In this document: positions 19,201 to 27,742 of the stretch, piece after piece
Layout: each line of letters starts with the position of its first letter
Numbering within the stretch: position 1 is the stretch's first letter
From: Gemmobacter sp. 24YEA27
GTDB lineage: Bacteria; Pseudomonadota; Alphaproteobacteria; Rhodobacterales; Rhodobacteraceae
Assembly (NCBI RefSeq): GCF_030052995.1
Contig: NZ_JASJPW010000001.1
Location: forward strand, 1,298,501-1,362,500
DNA: 64,000 bases
Direction of reading: 5' to 3'
Made by a program: the position numbers and the translations under genes
Notes under the pieces: model-generated
Seen by the model: the letters and a program-made list of their open reading frames with translations, nothing else
Database searches by the model: none
What the model was told of the DNA's origin: nothing

Positions 19201-20040
19201 TCAGCGATTCCCCCGTGACATGAAGGCCAGCCGCTCGAAAAGCTGCACATCCTGTTCGTTCTTCAAAAGCGCGCCATGCAGTTTCGGAAGCAGATGCCGG
19301 GGATCGCGTGCGAGGTCCTCGGGCGCGAGGTCTTCCGCGAGGATCAGCTTCAGCCAGTCCAGCACCTCCGAGGTCGAGGGCTTTTTCTTCAGCCCCGATG
19401 TTTCCCGGATGGCAAAGAACTCAGTCAGGGCGGCGGTGAGCAGGGTTTCCTTGATATCGGGGAAATGGACACGGATGATCGCGGCCAGGGTCTCGGCATC
19501 GGGGAAGCGGATATAGTGAAAGAAACAGCGGCGCAGGAAGGCGTCGGGCAGCTCTTTCTCGTTGTTCGAGGTGATGATCACCACCGGCCGCTGCCGGGCC
19601 TTCACCGTCGCGCCGGTTTCATAGACATGGAACTCCATCCGGTCGAGTTCCTGCAGCAGGTCATTCGGGAATTCGATATCGGCCTTGTCGATCTCGTCTA
19701 TCAGCAGCACCACCCGCTCGGGCGCATCGAAAGCCTGCCAGAGTTTCCCACGGCGGATGTAATTCTGCACGTCATGGACCCGGGCATCGCCGAGCTGGCT
19801 GTCTCTGAGCCGGCTGACCGCATCATATTCATAGAGCCCCTGCTGGGCGCGGGTGGTGGATTTCACATGCCATTCGATCAGCTCCATGCCGAGGCTGGCC
19901 GAGACCTGACGCGCCAGCTCGGTCTTGCCGGTCCCGGGCTCTCCCTTCACCAGCAGCGGACGGCCCAGAACCACTGCTGCATTCACCGCCACGGCGAGGT
20001 CGGGAGCCGCGATATATCCTGTGGTAGACTGGAATTTCAT
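19201..20040 (-). CDS. MoxR-family AAA+ ATPase
   Basis: A 279-residue ATPase. Walker A is VKGEPGTGKTELAR near residue 33, Walker B is VVLLIDEIDKAD, sensor 1 lies in VVIITSNNEKELPDAF, and the arginine-finger region is LRRCFFHYIRFPD. This is the MoxR/CoxD branch, whose members act as chaperones with vWA-domain partners. The CoxE-like vWA gene at 15661-16842 is the likely partner. The C-terminal third (from SEVLDWLKLILAEDL) is the lid domain. The protein is complete. Confidence 0.92.
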   Translation of the reverse strand: MKFQSTTGYIAAPDLAVAVNAAVVLGRPLLVKGEPGTGKTELARQVSASLGMELIEWHVKSTTRAQQGLYEYDAVSRLRDSQLGDARVHDVQNYIRRGKLWQAFDAPERVVLLIDEIDKADIEFPNDLLQELDRMEFHVYETGATVKARQRPVVIITSNNEKELPDAFLRRCFFHYIRFPDAETLAAIIRVHFPDIKETLLTAALTEFFAIRETSGLKKKPSTSEVLDWLKLILAEDLAPEDLARDPRHLLPKLHGALLKNEQDVQLFERLAFMSRGNR

Positions 20041-20223
20041 GTGTTCACACGCCCTTGCCGGATTGGGTGCCCAATGGGCCTCGCGGACCCTATCGGCGCG
20101 TTGAATTTATCGCAACTGCTAGTGACATTGCTGCCCACATGAGCTAAATGCCGCGCCAACGGGAGTGCGCATATGACAGAAGCCCACCTGTCGGCGCCCG
20201 CCGGCGACAAGGAGAGATCTGCG

Positions 20224-20646
20224 ATGAAGGCCGAAGTTTTCCTGCCCGACGATTACCGCCCCGCCGAGGGCGAGCCCTTTATGAATGATCGTCAGCTGGA
20301 ATATTTCCGTCGCAAGCTGATCATCTGGAAGCAGGAGCTGCTTGGCCAGTCCGCCGAGACCCTTGGCAACCTGACCGAAAGCGGTCGCAATGTGCCCGAT
20401 CTCGCTGACCGCGCCTCGGAAGAGACCGACCGCGCGCTGGAACTGCGCACCCGTGACCGGCAGCGCAAGCTGATCTCGAAGATCGACTCGGCGCTGCGCC
20501 GCATCGAGAACAACGAATATGGCTATTGCGAAATGACCGGCGAGCCGATCAGCCTCAAGCGGCTGGATGCGCGCCCGATCGCGACCATGACGCTCGAGGC
20601 ACAGGAAAAGCATGAGCGCCGTGAAAAGGTACATCGTGACGACTGA
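20224..20646 (+). CDS. dksA: RNA polymerase-binding transcription factor DksA
   Basis: A 140-residue protein with coiled-coil arms and the tip motif DLADRA (DxxDxA) that reaches into the RNA polymerase secondary channel to modulate promoters, with ppGpp. The zinc-finger region YGYCEMTGEPISLKRLDARP keeps only one Cys of the usual four, the variant form found in Rhodobacterales. The ATG at 20224 was chosen because AAGGAGAG precedes it by 7 bases; an upstream ATG at 20173 would add 17 residues without a good ribosome site. A terminator follows at 20722. Confidence 0.93.
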   Translation: MKAEVFLPDDYRPAEGEPFMNDRQLEYFRRKLIIWKQELLGQSAETLGNLTESGRNVPDLADRASEETDRALELRTRDRQRKLISKIDSALRRIENNEYGYCEMTGEPISLKRLDARPIATMTLEAQEKHERREKVHRDD

Positions 20647-20721
20647 GGGCTGTCAAAGGCCCGTTCCGGGACAGCGCCAGGCGTGGCAAGGCTTGCAAAC
20701 AGGCCGCTGACACAGGAAAAG

Positions 20722-20745
20722 AAAGCCGGGCTTCTGCCCGGCTTT
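20722..20745. terminator. Terminator after dksA
   Basis: AAAGCCGGG (20722-20730) pairs with CCCGGCTTT (20737-20745) around CTTCTG. The stem is perfect, with A and T runs on both sides. Confidence 0.85.
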
Positions 20746-20788
20746 GTCATTGCCGGCGGGCTGACCGGTTTCTCAGGATCAGGACAGA

Positions 20789-21970
20789 ATGACGCTCAAA
20801 GACCAGGCGGTGACCATACTCGGGGCGGGGGTTGCGGGTCTTGCGCTGGCGCGGGCGCTGGCGCTGAAAGGCGCGCGGGTGATCGTGATGGAACAGGCCG
20901 ACGCCATCCGCGAGGTCGGTGCCGGTTTGCAGATCAGCCCGAATGGCGCTCGGGTTTTGCAGGCGCTTGGCCTGGGGCCCGCGCTGGAGGCCGCCTCGCT
21001 GCGCGCCGGGGCGGTTGAACTGCGCGACGGCTTTGACGGCAGCCTCGTGACGCGGCTCGATGTGGCGCGGCTCCGCCCTGATCAGGGCTGGCATTTCCTG
21101 CACCGCGCCGATCTGATCTCGCTTTTGCTTGATGGCGCCAAAGCTGCCGGCGCCGAGTTGCGGCTGTTGCAAAAAGTGCGCCGCGTCGATCTGAGCGGGG
21201 CGCAGCCGGTGGTTGAGACCTGCACCGGTGCATTGGAACCCGCCTCGATCCTGATCGGGGCCGATGGGCTGCAATCCCATACCCGCGCCGCGCTGAATGG
21301 CGAGGCGAAGCCGGTTTTCACCAGGCAGGTCGCCTGGCGCTGCCTTGTGCCCTGCGATCCGTCCGAGCCGAAGGTCGCCGAGGTCCATATGGGGCCGGGG
21401 CGGCATCTTGTCAGCTATCCGCTGCGCGGCGGCACGCTGCGCAATATCGTCGCCGTCGAAGAGCGTGACCGCTGGACCGAAGAGGGTTGGTCGATCCGCG
21501 ATGATACGATGGAGATGCGGCTGGCCTTTGCAGATTTCAGCCCGCGGGTGAAGGGCTGGCTCGACCAGGCCGGGGATGTCTGGCTCTGGGGTCTCTTCCG
21601 CCATCCGGTCGCGAAGACCTGGGTCCGGGTGCTGCCCGAAGGTGCGGTGGCGCTCATTGGCGATGCCGCGCATCCGACTTTGCCCTTCCTTGCTCAGGGC
21701 GCGAATATGGCGCTGGAGGATGTCTGGACGCTGGCGGCGATCCTCGAGCGCCACGGCACGGCCGGGCTGGTGGCCTATCAGGTGGCGCGCGCGCGGCGCA
21801 CGCAGCGCATCGTGACGGCGGCCAGCCGCAATGCGCGCGCCTATCACCTTTCGGGCCCTTTGCGCGCGGTCGCGCATCTGGGGCTGCGGCTTGGTGGCCG
21901 CATTGCCCCCGGTGCCGCGCTGTCGCGGTTCAACTGGCTTTATGATTACGATGTGACGAAGATCGGCTGA
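20789..21970 (+). CDS. FAD-dependent monooxygenase (salicylate hydroxylase-like)
   Basis: A 393-residue class A flavoprotein monooxygenase. The N-terminal FAD fold is VTILGAGVAGLALARAL, the middle DG motif is LIGADGLQSHTR, and the second FAD motif is ALIGDAAHPTLPFLAQGAN. This set identifies the PHBH/salicylate hydroxylase-like group, using NAD(P)H and O2 to hydroxylate an aromatic or cyclic substrate, which cannot be named here. The gene stands alone between the dksA terminator and the convergent xth gene. Confidence 0.88.
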   Translation: MTLKDQAVTILGAGVAGLALARALALKGARVIVMEQADAIREVGAGLQISPNGARVLQALGLGPALEAASLRAGAVELRDGFDGSLVTRLDVARLRPDQGWHFLHRADLISLLLDGAKAAGAELRLLQKVRRVDLSGAQPVVETCTGALEPASILIGADGLQSHTRAALNGEAKPVFTRQVAWRCLVPCDPSEPKVAEVHMGPGRHLVSYPLRGGTLRNIVAVEERDRWTEEGWSIRDDTMEMRLAFADFSPRVKGWLDQAGDVWLWGLFRHPVAKTWVRVLPEGAVALIGDAAHPTLPFLAQGANMALEDVWTLAAILERHGTAGLVAYQVARARRTQRIVTAASRNARAYHLSGPLRAVAHLGLRLGGRIAPGAALSRFNWLYDYDVTKIG

Positions 21971-21976
21971 GATCGC

Positions 21977-22755
21977 TTACGCCGCCAGACGCACCCAGAC
22001 CGGCACATGGTCTGACGGTTTGTCGCCGGCGCGAACATCCTTGTCGATGCCGGTCTCTTGCAGCAGATCCGCTGCCTGGGGCGTCATCAGCACATGGTCG
22101 ATACGGATCCCGTTGCCGCGCTCCCAGGAATTGGCCTGGTAATCCCAGAATGTGTATACACCGGGGCGCGGGTCGCGGGTGCGGATCGCTTCGGTCAGGC
22201 CGAGGTTCAGAAGCCTGCGGAACGCAGCCCGGCTTGCGGGCAGGAAAAGCGCATCTTCCAGCCAGGCCTCGGGCTTTGCGGCATCCTCGGACTGGGGATC
22301 ACATTGTAATCGCCCAGGAAAAGCGTCGGCTCTTCCAGCGCCAGCAGGGTGCGCGCGCGGGCCTCAAGTCGTTCCATCCAGGCGAGTTTATAGTCATATT
22401 TCGGCCCCGGCGCCGGGTTCCCGTTCGGCAGATAAAGCCCGCAGACCCGCACCACGCGCGGGCCTTCAACCACAGCCTCGATCCAGCGCGCCTGTTCGTC
22501 GCTGTCATCCCCCGGCAGGCCCCGTGTCACATCGGAAAGCGGGTATTTCGACAGGATCGCCACCCCGTTGAAGCTTTTCTGGCCATGGGTCTCGACCTGA
22601 TAGCCCATCTCCTCAAAGAGCTCGCGCGGGAAGCCCTCATCGACGGATTTGATCTCTTGCAGGCAGACCACATCGGGTTCGGCCTCGCGCAGCCAGCGCG
22701 GCAGTGCCTCGATCCGGGCCTTGATGCCGTTGATGTTGAAGGTGGCGATCTTCAT
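21977..22755 (-). CDS. xth: Exodeoxyribonuclease III, one frame break
   Basis: The N-terminal part starts MKIATFNINGIKARIEAL and has the catalytic LQEIKS (metal Glu) and LYLPNGNPAPGPKYDYK. After LFLGDYNVIPSP the frame fails; adding one base near 22288 restores EDAAKPEAWLEDALFLPASR and continues to GIRIDHVLMTP and the final catalytic SDHVPVWV. The corrected enzyme has about 259 residues, normal for XthA: 3'-5' exonuclease and AP endonuclease in base-excision repair. The break is at CCGGAG read as CCGAG. Confidence 0.88.
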
Positions 22756-22810
22756 GGCATTCTCCCGGAGAGGTGAGCGGCGCGAGGAGAGGCCCCCGCG
22801 CCGGAAGGGG

Positions 22811-25231
22811 TTACGAGCGCAGCGCGCCGCCGGTCGCTTTGGTGACCTTTTCAATGACCTTTGCCGAGACGGCTTCGATATCTGCGTCGGTCAGCGTGGC
22901 GGCGGTCGGTTGCAGCCGGACAGTCAGCCCGAGCGATTTCTTGCCCGCGCCCATCTGTGCCTCGGCCTTGTCGCCGGTGAAGTGGTCAAAGACGCGGACA
23001 GACTCGATCAGGGCCTTATCGGCACCAAGGGCGGCGTTGACGGCCACCAGGGCTTCGGTCTTTGCATCGACCACGAAGGCGAAATCACGCTCGACCGCCT
23101 GGAGGTCGCTGATCACCAGCGCCGGGCGGGTCGGTGTCTTCACCTTGGGCGCCGGGATATTGGCGATCTGTACGGTAAAGCCGACCGCCGGGCCTTTGAC
23201 CCCCATCGCGGCCAGAACGCGCGGATGGATCTCGCCGTAAGTCGCAAGCGTATTCGGCCCAAGGCCGATCACGCCCGAGCGGCCGGGATGCCACCAGGCA
23301 TCGGCTTTGCGGGTGATCTGCACCTTTGCGGGCGCGCCAAGTGTGGCCAGCACCGCCTCGACATCGGCTTTCGCATCGAAGACATCGACCGGACGGCGCG
23401 AGGCCCATGGATCGCGCGGCGCCGAGGCGCCGACCAGCAGGCCCGAGGCCAGCAGCACCTGTTCCCCGGGCTCACCGCCGGAGAAAACCGGGCCAACCTC
23501 GAAAAGCGCCATATCCTGGAAGCCGCGCGCCTGATTGCGCGCCGCTGCCGCCAGCAATCCCGACAGCAAGTCGGGGCGCAGATGGCTCATCTCGGACGAG
23601 ATCGGATTGTCGACCTTCACCGCATCCGTGCCACCCCCGAACAGGGCCGCAGAAGCGCCGTCGATAAAGCTGTAGGTCACGCATTCATTATAGCCGAGGC
23701 CGGCGATCTGGCGCCGCGCGGCTTTCTCGCGGATTTGCATCGGCGTGAGGATCGGCTTCGGCACGCCCGGGAGCGCTCGGGTCAAAGGCGCGCCGACCAG
23801 TTTCGTCAGGCTCGCGATCCGCGCGACTTCCTCGACCAGATCCGCCTCGCCCTGGACATCGGGGCGCCAGGAGGGGGGGGCGGCCATCAGCCCGTTCATC
23901 GTGAAGCCAAGGGCTTGCAGCGTGCGGATCTGTTCGGCCTCGGGGATCTCCATGCCGACAAGGCTGATCAGCCGTGCCGGGTCCAGCCGGTAGGCGCGGG
24001 TGGTGTCGGGGGCGGCGCCATCGCTCACGACATGGCTGGCCTCGCCGCCGCACAGATCCAGCACCATCTGCGTCGCCAGTTCCAGCCCCGGCAGGGTGAA
24101 AGCCGGGTCAACGCCGCGCTCGAACCGATAGCGCGCATCCGAGTTGATCTTGAGCGCGCGCCCGGTGGCGGCGACGGTGATCGCATCCCAGAAGGCGGAT
24201 TCCAGAAAGACCGTGGTGGTCGCGTCGGTGCAGCCCGAGTCCTCGCCCCCCATGATGCCGGCCAGGCTTTCCGGCCCGCGCGCGTCTGCGATGACCATAT
24301 CACCGGCGCGCACAGCATAGGTCTTGCCATCCAGCGCCAGCAGGGTCTCGCCGGCAACTGCCGGGCGGATATGCAGCGCGCTGCCCTCCATCCGGTCGAC
24401 GTCAAAGACATGCAGCGGGCGGTTCAGCGCGAAGGTGAAATAATTGGTGATATCGACCAGGGTCGAGATCGGGCGCAGCCCAATGGCCTTCAGCCGGTTT
24501 TGCAGCCAGGCGGGCGAGGGTCCGTTCGTCACCCCCCGGATCACGCGGCCCGCGAAATGCGGCGCGGCTTTGGATTTCAGCGCAGGCTCGATCCGCACCG
24601 TCACCGGGCTGTCGAATGTGCCGGCAACCGGCGTGATTTCCAGCGGTTTCAGCTGGCCCAGCCCACGCGCGGCCAGATCGCGCGCCACGCCCCGGATCCC
24701 AAGCGCATCGGGGCGGTTCGGGGTGATCTTGATCTCGATCACCGGATCATTGACGCCCTTATAATCGATGTAGCGCGCGCCCAGCGGCGCATCCGAGGGC
24801 AGTTCGATAATGCCGTCATGATCGTCCGACAGTTCCAGCTCGCGTTCGGAACACAGCATCCCGTTTGAATCGACGCCGCGGATGTTACCGGGTTTCAGAT
24901 CGACTCCGGTGCCGGGCACATGGGTGCCCACCGGCGCGAACACACCGACCAGCCCGGTTTTCGCATTGGGCGCGCCGCAGACCACCTGGACCTCGACCGG
25001 ATCCGATCCCGGCCCGCCCGGATAGGTCGCAACACGGCAAACGCGGAGCCGGTCGGCATTGGGGTGCTGCACCGCCTCGATCACGCGGCAGATGCGGAAG
25101 GCCCCGAGCCGTGCCGCCGGGTCTTCGATCCCCTCGACCTCAAGCCCCAGATCGGTCAGCGCATCGGCGATTTCCGTGACGGAAGCGCCGGTTTCCAGAT
25201 GGTCTTTGAGCCAGGAGAGGGTGAATTTCAT
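22811..25231 (-). CDS. pheT: Phenylalanine-tRNA ligase beta subunit
   Basis: An 806-residue protein of normal length. In order: start MKFTLSWLKDHLETG, an OB-fold tRNA-binding domain (about residues 40-150), the B3/B4 editing region, B5 domain, a catalytic-like core that pairs with PheS, and the C-terminal ferredoxin-fold anticodon-binding domain ending VSAKVIEKVTKATGGALRS. It works as (alpha-beta)2 with PheS in the cytoplasm. pheS is not adjacent in this window; the next gene upstream lies on the other strand. The ATG at 25231 begins at the conserved MKFTLSWL. Confidence 0.95.
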   Translation of the reverse strand: MKFTLSWLKDHLETGASVTEIADALTDLGLEVEGIEDPAARLGAFRICRVIEAVQHPNADRLRVCRVATYPGGPGSDPVEVQVVCGAPNAKTGLVGVFAPVGTHVPGTGVDLKPGNIRGVDSNGMLCSERELELSDDHDGIIELPSDAPLGARYIDYKGVNDPVIEIKITPNRPDALGIRGVARDLAARGLGQLKPLEITPVAGTFDSPVTVRIEPALKSKAAPHFAGRVIRGVTNGPSPAWLQNRLKAIGLRPISTLVDITNYFTFALNRPLHVFDVDRMEGSALHIRPAVAGETLLALDGKTYAVRAGDMVIADARGPESLAGIMGGEDSGCTDATTTVFLESAFWDAITVAATGRALKINSDARYRFERGVDPAFTLPGLELATQMVLDLCGGEASHVVSDGAAPDTTRAYRLDPARLISLVGMEIPEAEQIRTLQALGFTMNGLMAAPPSWRPDVQGEADLVEEVARIASLTKLVGAPLTRALPGVPKPILTPMQIREKAARRQIAGLGYNECVTYSFIDGASAALFGGGTDAVKVDNPISSEMSHLRPDLLSGLLAAAARNQARGFQDMALFEVGPVFSGGEPGEQVLLASGLLVGASAPRDPWASRRPVDVFDAKADVEAVLATLGAPAKVQITRKADAWWHPGRSGVIGLGPNTLATYGEIHPRVLAAMGVKGPAVGFTVQIANIPAPKVKTPTRPALVISDLQAVERDFAFVVDAKTEALVAVNAALGADKALIESVRVFDHFTGDKAEAQMGAGKKSLGLTVRLQPTAATLTDADIEAVSAKVIEKVTKATGGALRS

Positions 25232-25530
25232 CGTCAGGTTCCGCTGAGGCGAGGCTATAGGGCAGCCGGTGGTGTCGCAGGTGGGCAGTCGCTTGTATCG
25301 CAAAGGGCATTAGCGCAACGGCGCTCAAAGGGAAAGGCGGCAGCGGCATATGCCCTGTAACGGGCAGCAGGAATGACCCGGGCGGCAAGCCCGGCGCCTC
25401 GACAGAATGCTTGCCCGGAAGGGCCGGGCGATTTAACCATCACCGGACCGTTACGCGCCCGAAAACGTGCCGGAACAGATGACAGACAGTGTGACAGGCG
25501 GCGGGCCGGACAGTGTGAAGGAAAAGTGCT

Positions 25531-26271
25531 TTGTATGACGCGCCTCTGATTTCAACATCGACGATTTCCCGGAATAAGCAGATTGCGACCGCGACCAGGC
25601 ACCGAACCGGGCCCGGGGCCAGACCTGAGACCAGATCCGGGAGCAGTGGCACGCGCGTCTTCGCCTGGCTTGCCTGCGCCGCGCTGCTCTCGGCCTGTGT
25701 TGCGCCCGCTGGAACGGGTGGGGGCACGGGGGGCGGCACGGCCAGCAAAGGCGGCGCGATGAGCTTTATCGGCGGAGAGATCCGGATCGAGCCGCCCGCC
25801 GGCTATTGTATCCATCCCGGTGCCAGCAGCGATTCGTCCGATGGCGCGGTGGTGCTGATCGGTGAATGTGCGGCGAAAGGTGCTGTGGTTCCTGCCGTGA
25901 TCAGTGTCACCATCGGCGGCGAGGGATCGGCCGAGATCCTGCAATCCGGCGCCAAAGCGCTGTCGGATTATTTCATGTCGCGCCCCGGTCGCGCCGCCCT
26001 TGCGCGTGATGGCAACCCTGCCTCGGTCGTTGTGCGCCAGACAGCGCTGTCGGGAGGCGCGCTGGTCATGCGGATGTTTGACCGCCAGGTGGGGGAATAC
26101 TGGCGCGCGGTGCTGGGGCTGCGGGGGCGTCTGGTCTCGGTCTCGGTCATGGCGCCCGAGACGAGCAGCCTGTCCCCCGACCAAAGCCGCGCGCTGCTGG
26201 AAAAATCCATCACTTCGATCCGCGCCGCCAACGGTTCGACGGTGAAAAAGCCAGCGGTTGCGGCACCCTGA
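25531..26271 (+). CDS. Predicted lipoprotein of unknown function
   Basis: A 246-residue product with a hydrophobic stretch VFAWLACAALLSAC ending in lipobox LSAC, so probably a lipoprotein, preceded by an unusually long N-terminal region (about 42 residues). After the Cys comes a Gly/Thr linker and a compact domain with GGEIRIEPPAGYCIHPG and VSVSVMAPETSS. No family recognised. The frame has no ATG before the signal; TTG at 25531 has GAAGGA eight bases upstream. A mis-called start or an unseen frame break near the start is possible. Confidence 0.6.
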   Translation: MYDAPLISTSTISRNKQIATATRHRTGPGARPETRSGSSGTRVFAWLACAALLSACVAPAGTGGGTGGGTASKGGAMSFIGGEIRIEPPAGYCIHPGASSDSSDGAVVLIGECAAKGAVVPAVISVTIGGEGSAEILQSGAKALSDYFMSRPGRAALARDGNPASVVVRQTALSGGALVMRMFDRQVGEYWRAVLGLRGRLVSVSVMAPETSSLSPDQSRALLEKSITSIRAANGSTVKKPAVAAP

Positions 26272-26445
26272 AAAGGGCGCCGGGGATCTGGCCCGCAGCG
26301 GGGGCGATGTTTTCTGCTGCAACACCCGGCCCGGCCTGCTAACCAGGGCATGGGCCAGATGTGGGCCAGGGACTGTTTCGGCGGGCGGGACACAACGCGG
26401 CATCCGGCCCCGGGAATTTTGGCCAGACATACGAAACGGAAAGCA

Positions 26446-27219
26446 ATGGCAGGGCGACTGAGAGAGAAACTTGACCGGCTCATCTTCCGCCGCGCGCTGG
26501 CGCGCTGGTCGGAAAACGCCGGCGAAGCCGCCACGACCCCGCTTGACCGCCTGCGCAGCCTGCGCGGCCTTGCCCGTCAGACCCGCCGCGAGGTCGACCG
26601 CGTCCTGTTCGAGGCCGAATACCGCCTGACCCTGCCGCTGATCGGCGCAGGATCCTTCCGCCGCCTGCCGGGTACCGACTGGGCCTGGCGCCCGGATCTG
26701 TGGAAAGGCCCGATCCCCGTCCCGGGCATGACGGCGGTCGAGGGCAAATCGCTGATCTGCGAGGGCACCACGCTGTTCCATGACTGCCGTCGTTCGGAAC
26801 TGACCGTCCGCCAGCTGCGCAATACCCGCGAAGAGGATGTGGCGCCTTTTGGTTTTCGTATGGATGTCTTCCGCTTTGACGGCAGTTTCCTGTCGCTGGT
26901 GCTGGATCTGCCCGATGCGGCGGCGCAGGGGCTGCGGTTGCGGCACCTGATCCGGCTTGACGCCATCATCGAGGTGGAAAAACCGCTCGAAGTCTTTGCA
27001 AGGCTGAACATCCGCCATGGGCCGAATGTCGAACAGGTGGTGCGCGAGCTGCCGCTGAACGGCAAAGACGCCTGTGTCGAATTCGACCTCGCCTATACAA
27101 GGGTCAATGAGAAACGGATCGAAAAGCTCTGGATCGACCTGATTTTCGAAGGGCCCGAAATGAACCAGGTGACGCTGCGCGATCTGACGATCAGCCGGCG
27201 CCCCAGGGCCGAACTGTAA
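26446..27219 (+). CDS. DUF6478-family protein
   Basis: A 257-residue soluble protein: a basic helical N-terminus (AGRLREKLDRLIFRRALARW), then a central block GTDWAWRPDLWKGP, TLFHDCRRSELTVRQLRNT, and an ending IFEGPEMNQVTLRDLTISRR. These blocks match the DUF6478 proteins typical of Rhodobacterales. Function unknown. The ATG at 26446 starts at the conserved N-terminus. The small gene at 27230 follows after 10 bases, so both are probably on one transcript. Confidence 0.78.
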   Translation: MAGRLREKLDRLIFRRALARWSENAGEAATTPLDRLRSLRGLARQTRREVDRVLFEAEYRLTLPLIGAGSFRRLPGTDWAWRPDLWKGPIPVPGMTAVEGKSLICEGTTLFHDCRRSELTVRQLRNTREEDVAPFGFRMDVFRFDGSFLSLVLDLPDAAAQGLRLRHLIRLDAIIEVEKPLEVFARLNIRHGPNVEQVVRELPLNGKDACVEFDLAYTRVNEKRIEKLWIDLIFEGPEMNQVTLRDLTISRRPRAEL

Positions 27220-27229
27220 GGAACTGACC

Positions 27230-27622
27230 ATGCCGGACGCCGTCACCCTGACCCGCACCCGCATCCGCGCCGGCACCTGGGAGGGGATCCTCTCGGGTGC
27301 AGGTGACACCGCCCCGACCCTTGAAGTCACGCTGGACGGCACAATGCAGCCCGGCGTCACCGTCACGCCGATCCCCGGCCGCTCCGGCGATTACGCGGTG
27401 AAAGTGCCGGTCCGGTCCGAGGTGCTCTCGGAAGGCGTCCAGACCTTCCTGATCCGGCGCAAGGGGGCGGCGGCCGAGCCGGTGCTCGCCCATTTCACCA
27501 TCATCACCGGCGTCGCCATGGAAGACGACCTGCGCGCCGAATTCGACCTCCTGCGCGCCGAGCTCGATATGCTCAAACGCGCCTTCCGCCGCCATTGCCT
27601 GGAAGCCGCCGGCCGGAGCTGA
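27230..27622 (+). CDS. Conserved hypothetical protein downstream of DUF6478 gene
   Basis: A 130-residue protein with no signal peptide. The first part is beta-rich (TRTRIRAGTWEGILSGAG, TLEVTLDGTMQPGVTV), and the C-terminus is a helix with regular heptads (DLRAEFDLLRAELDMLKRAF) that could be a coiled coil for oligomerisation. AAGGA lies 9 bases before the ATG. Function unknown; its tight spacing to the DUF6478 gene suggests a shared role. Confidence 0.65.
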   Translation: MPDAVTLTRTRIRAGTWEGILSGAGDTAPTLEVTLDGTMQPGVTVTPIPGRSGDYAVKVPVRSEVLSEGVQTFLIRRKGAAAEPVLAHFTIITGVAMEDDLRAEFDLLRAELDMLKRAFRRHCLEAAGRS

Positions 27623-27654
27623 CATCCGGCTGAACGAGTGACGCCAGAGGGAGG

Positions 27655-27715
27655 CGAGGACAGAAAACCCGATCCGGGCTTTCTCTTGACGTAAATACTT
27701 CCCCGCCGGAGGCGC
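27655..27715. repeat. Intergenic palindrome, degenerate copy
   Basis: The segment has GAGGACAGAAAA on the left, TTTCTCTTGACGTAAATACTT on the right and the flank CCCCGCCGGAGGC, recalling the full copies at 13679 and 44954 but with poor pairing. It lies between convergent genes. Confidence 0.45.
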
Positions 27716-27742
27716 TTCGCGCCCTGAATGGCGGTGAAACAG

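Noticed and set aside
22649..24868. 739-residue open frame antisense to pheT
   Set aside because: Same effect: shadow of pheT with no domain or plausible start context.
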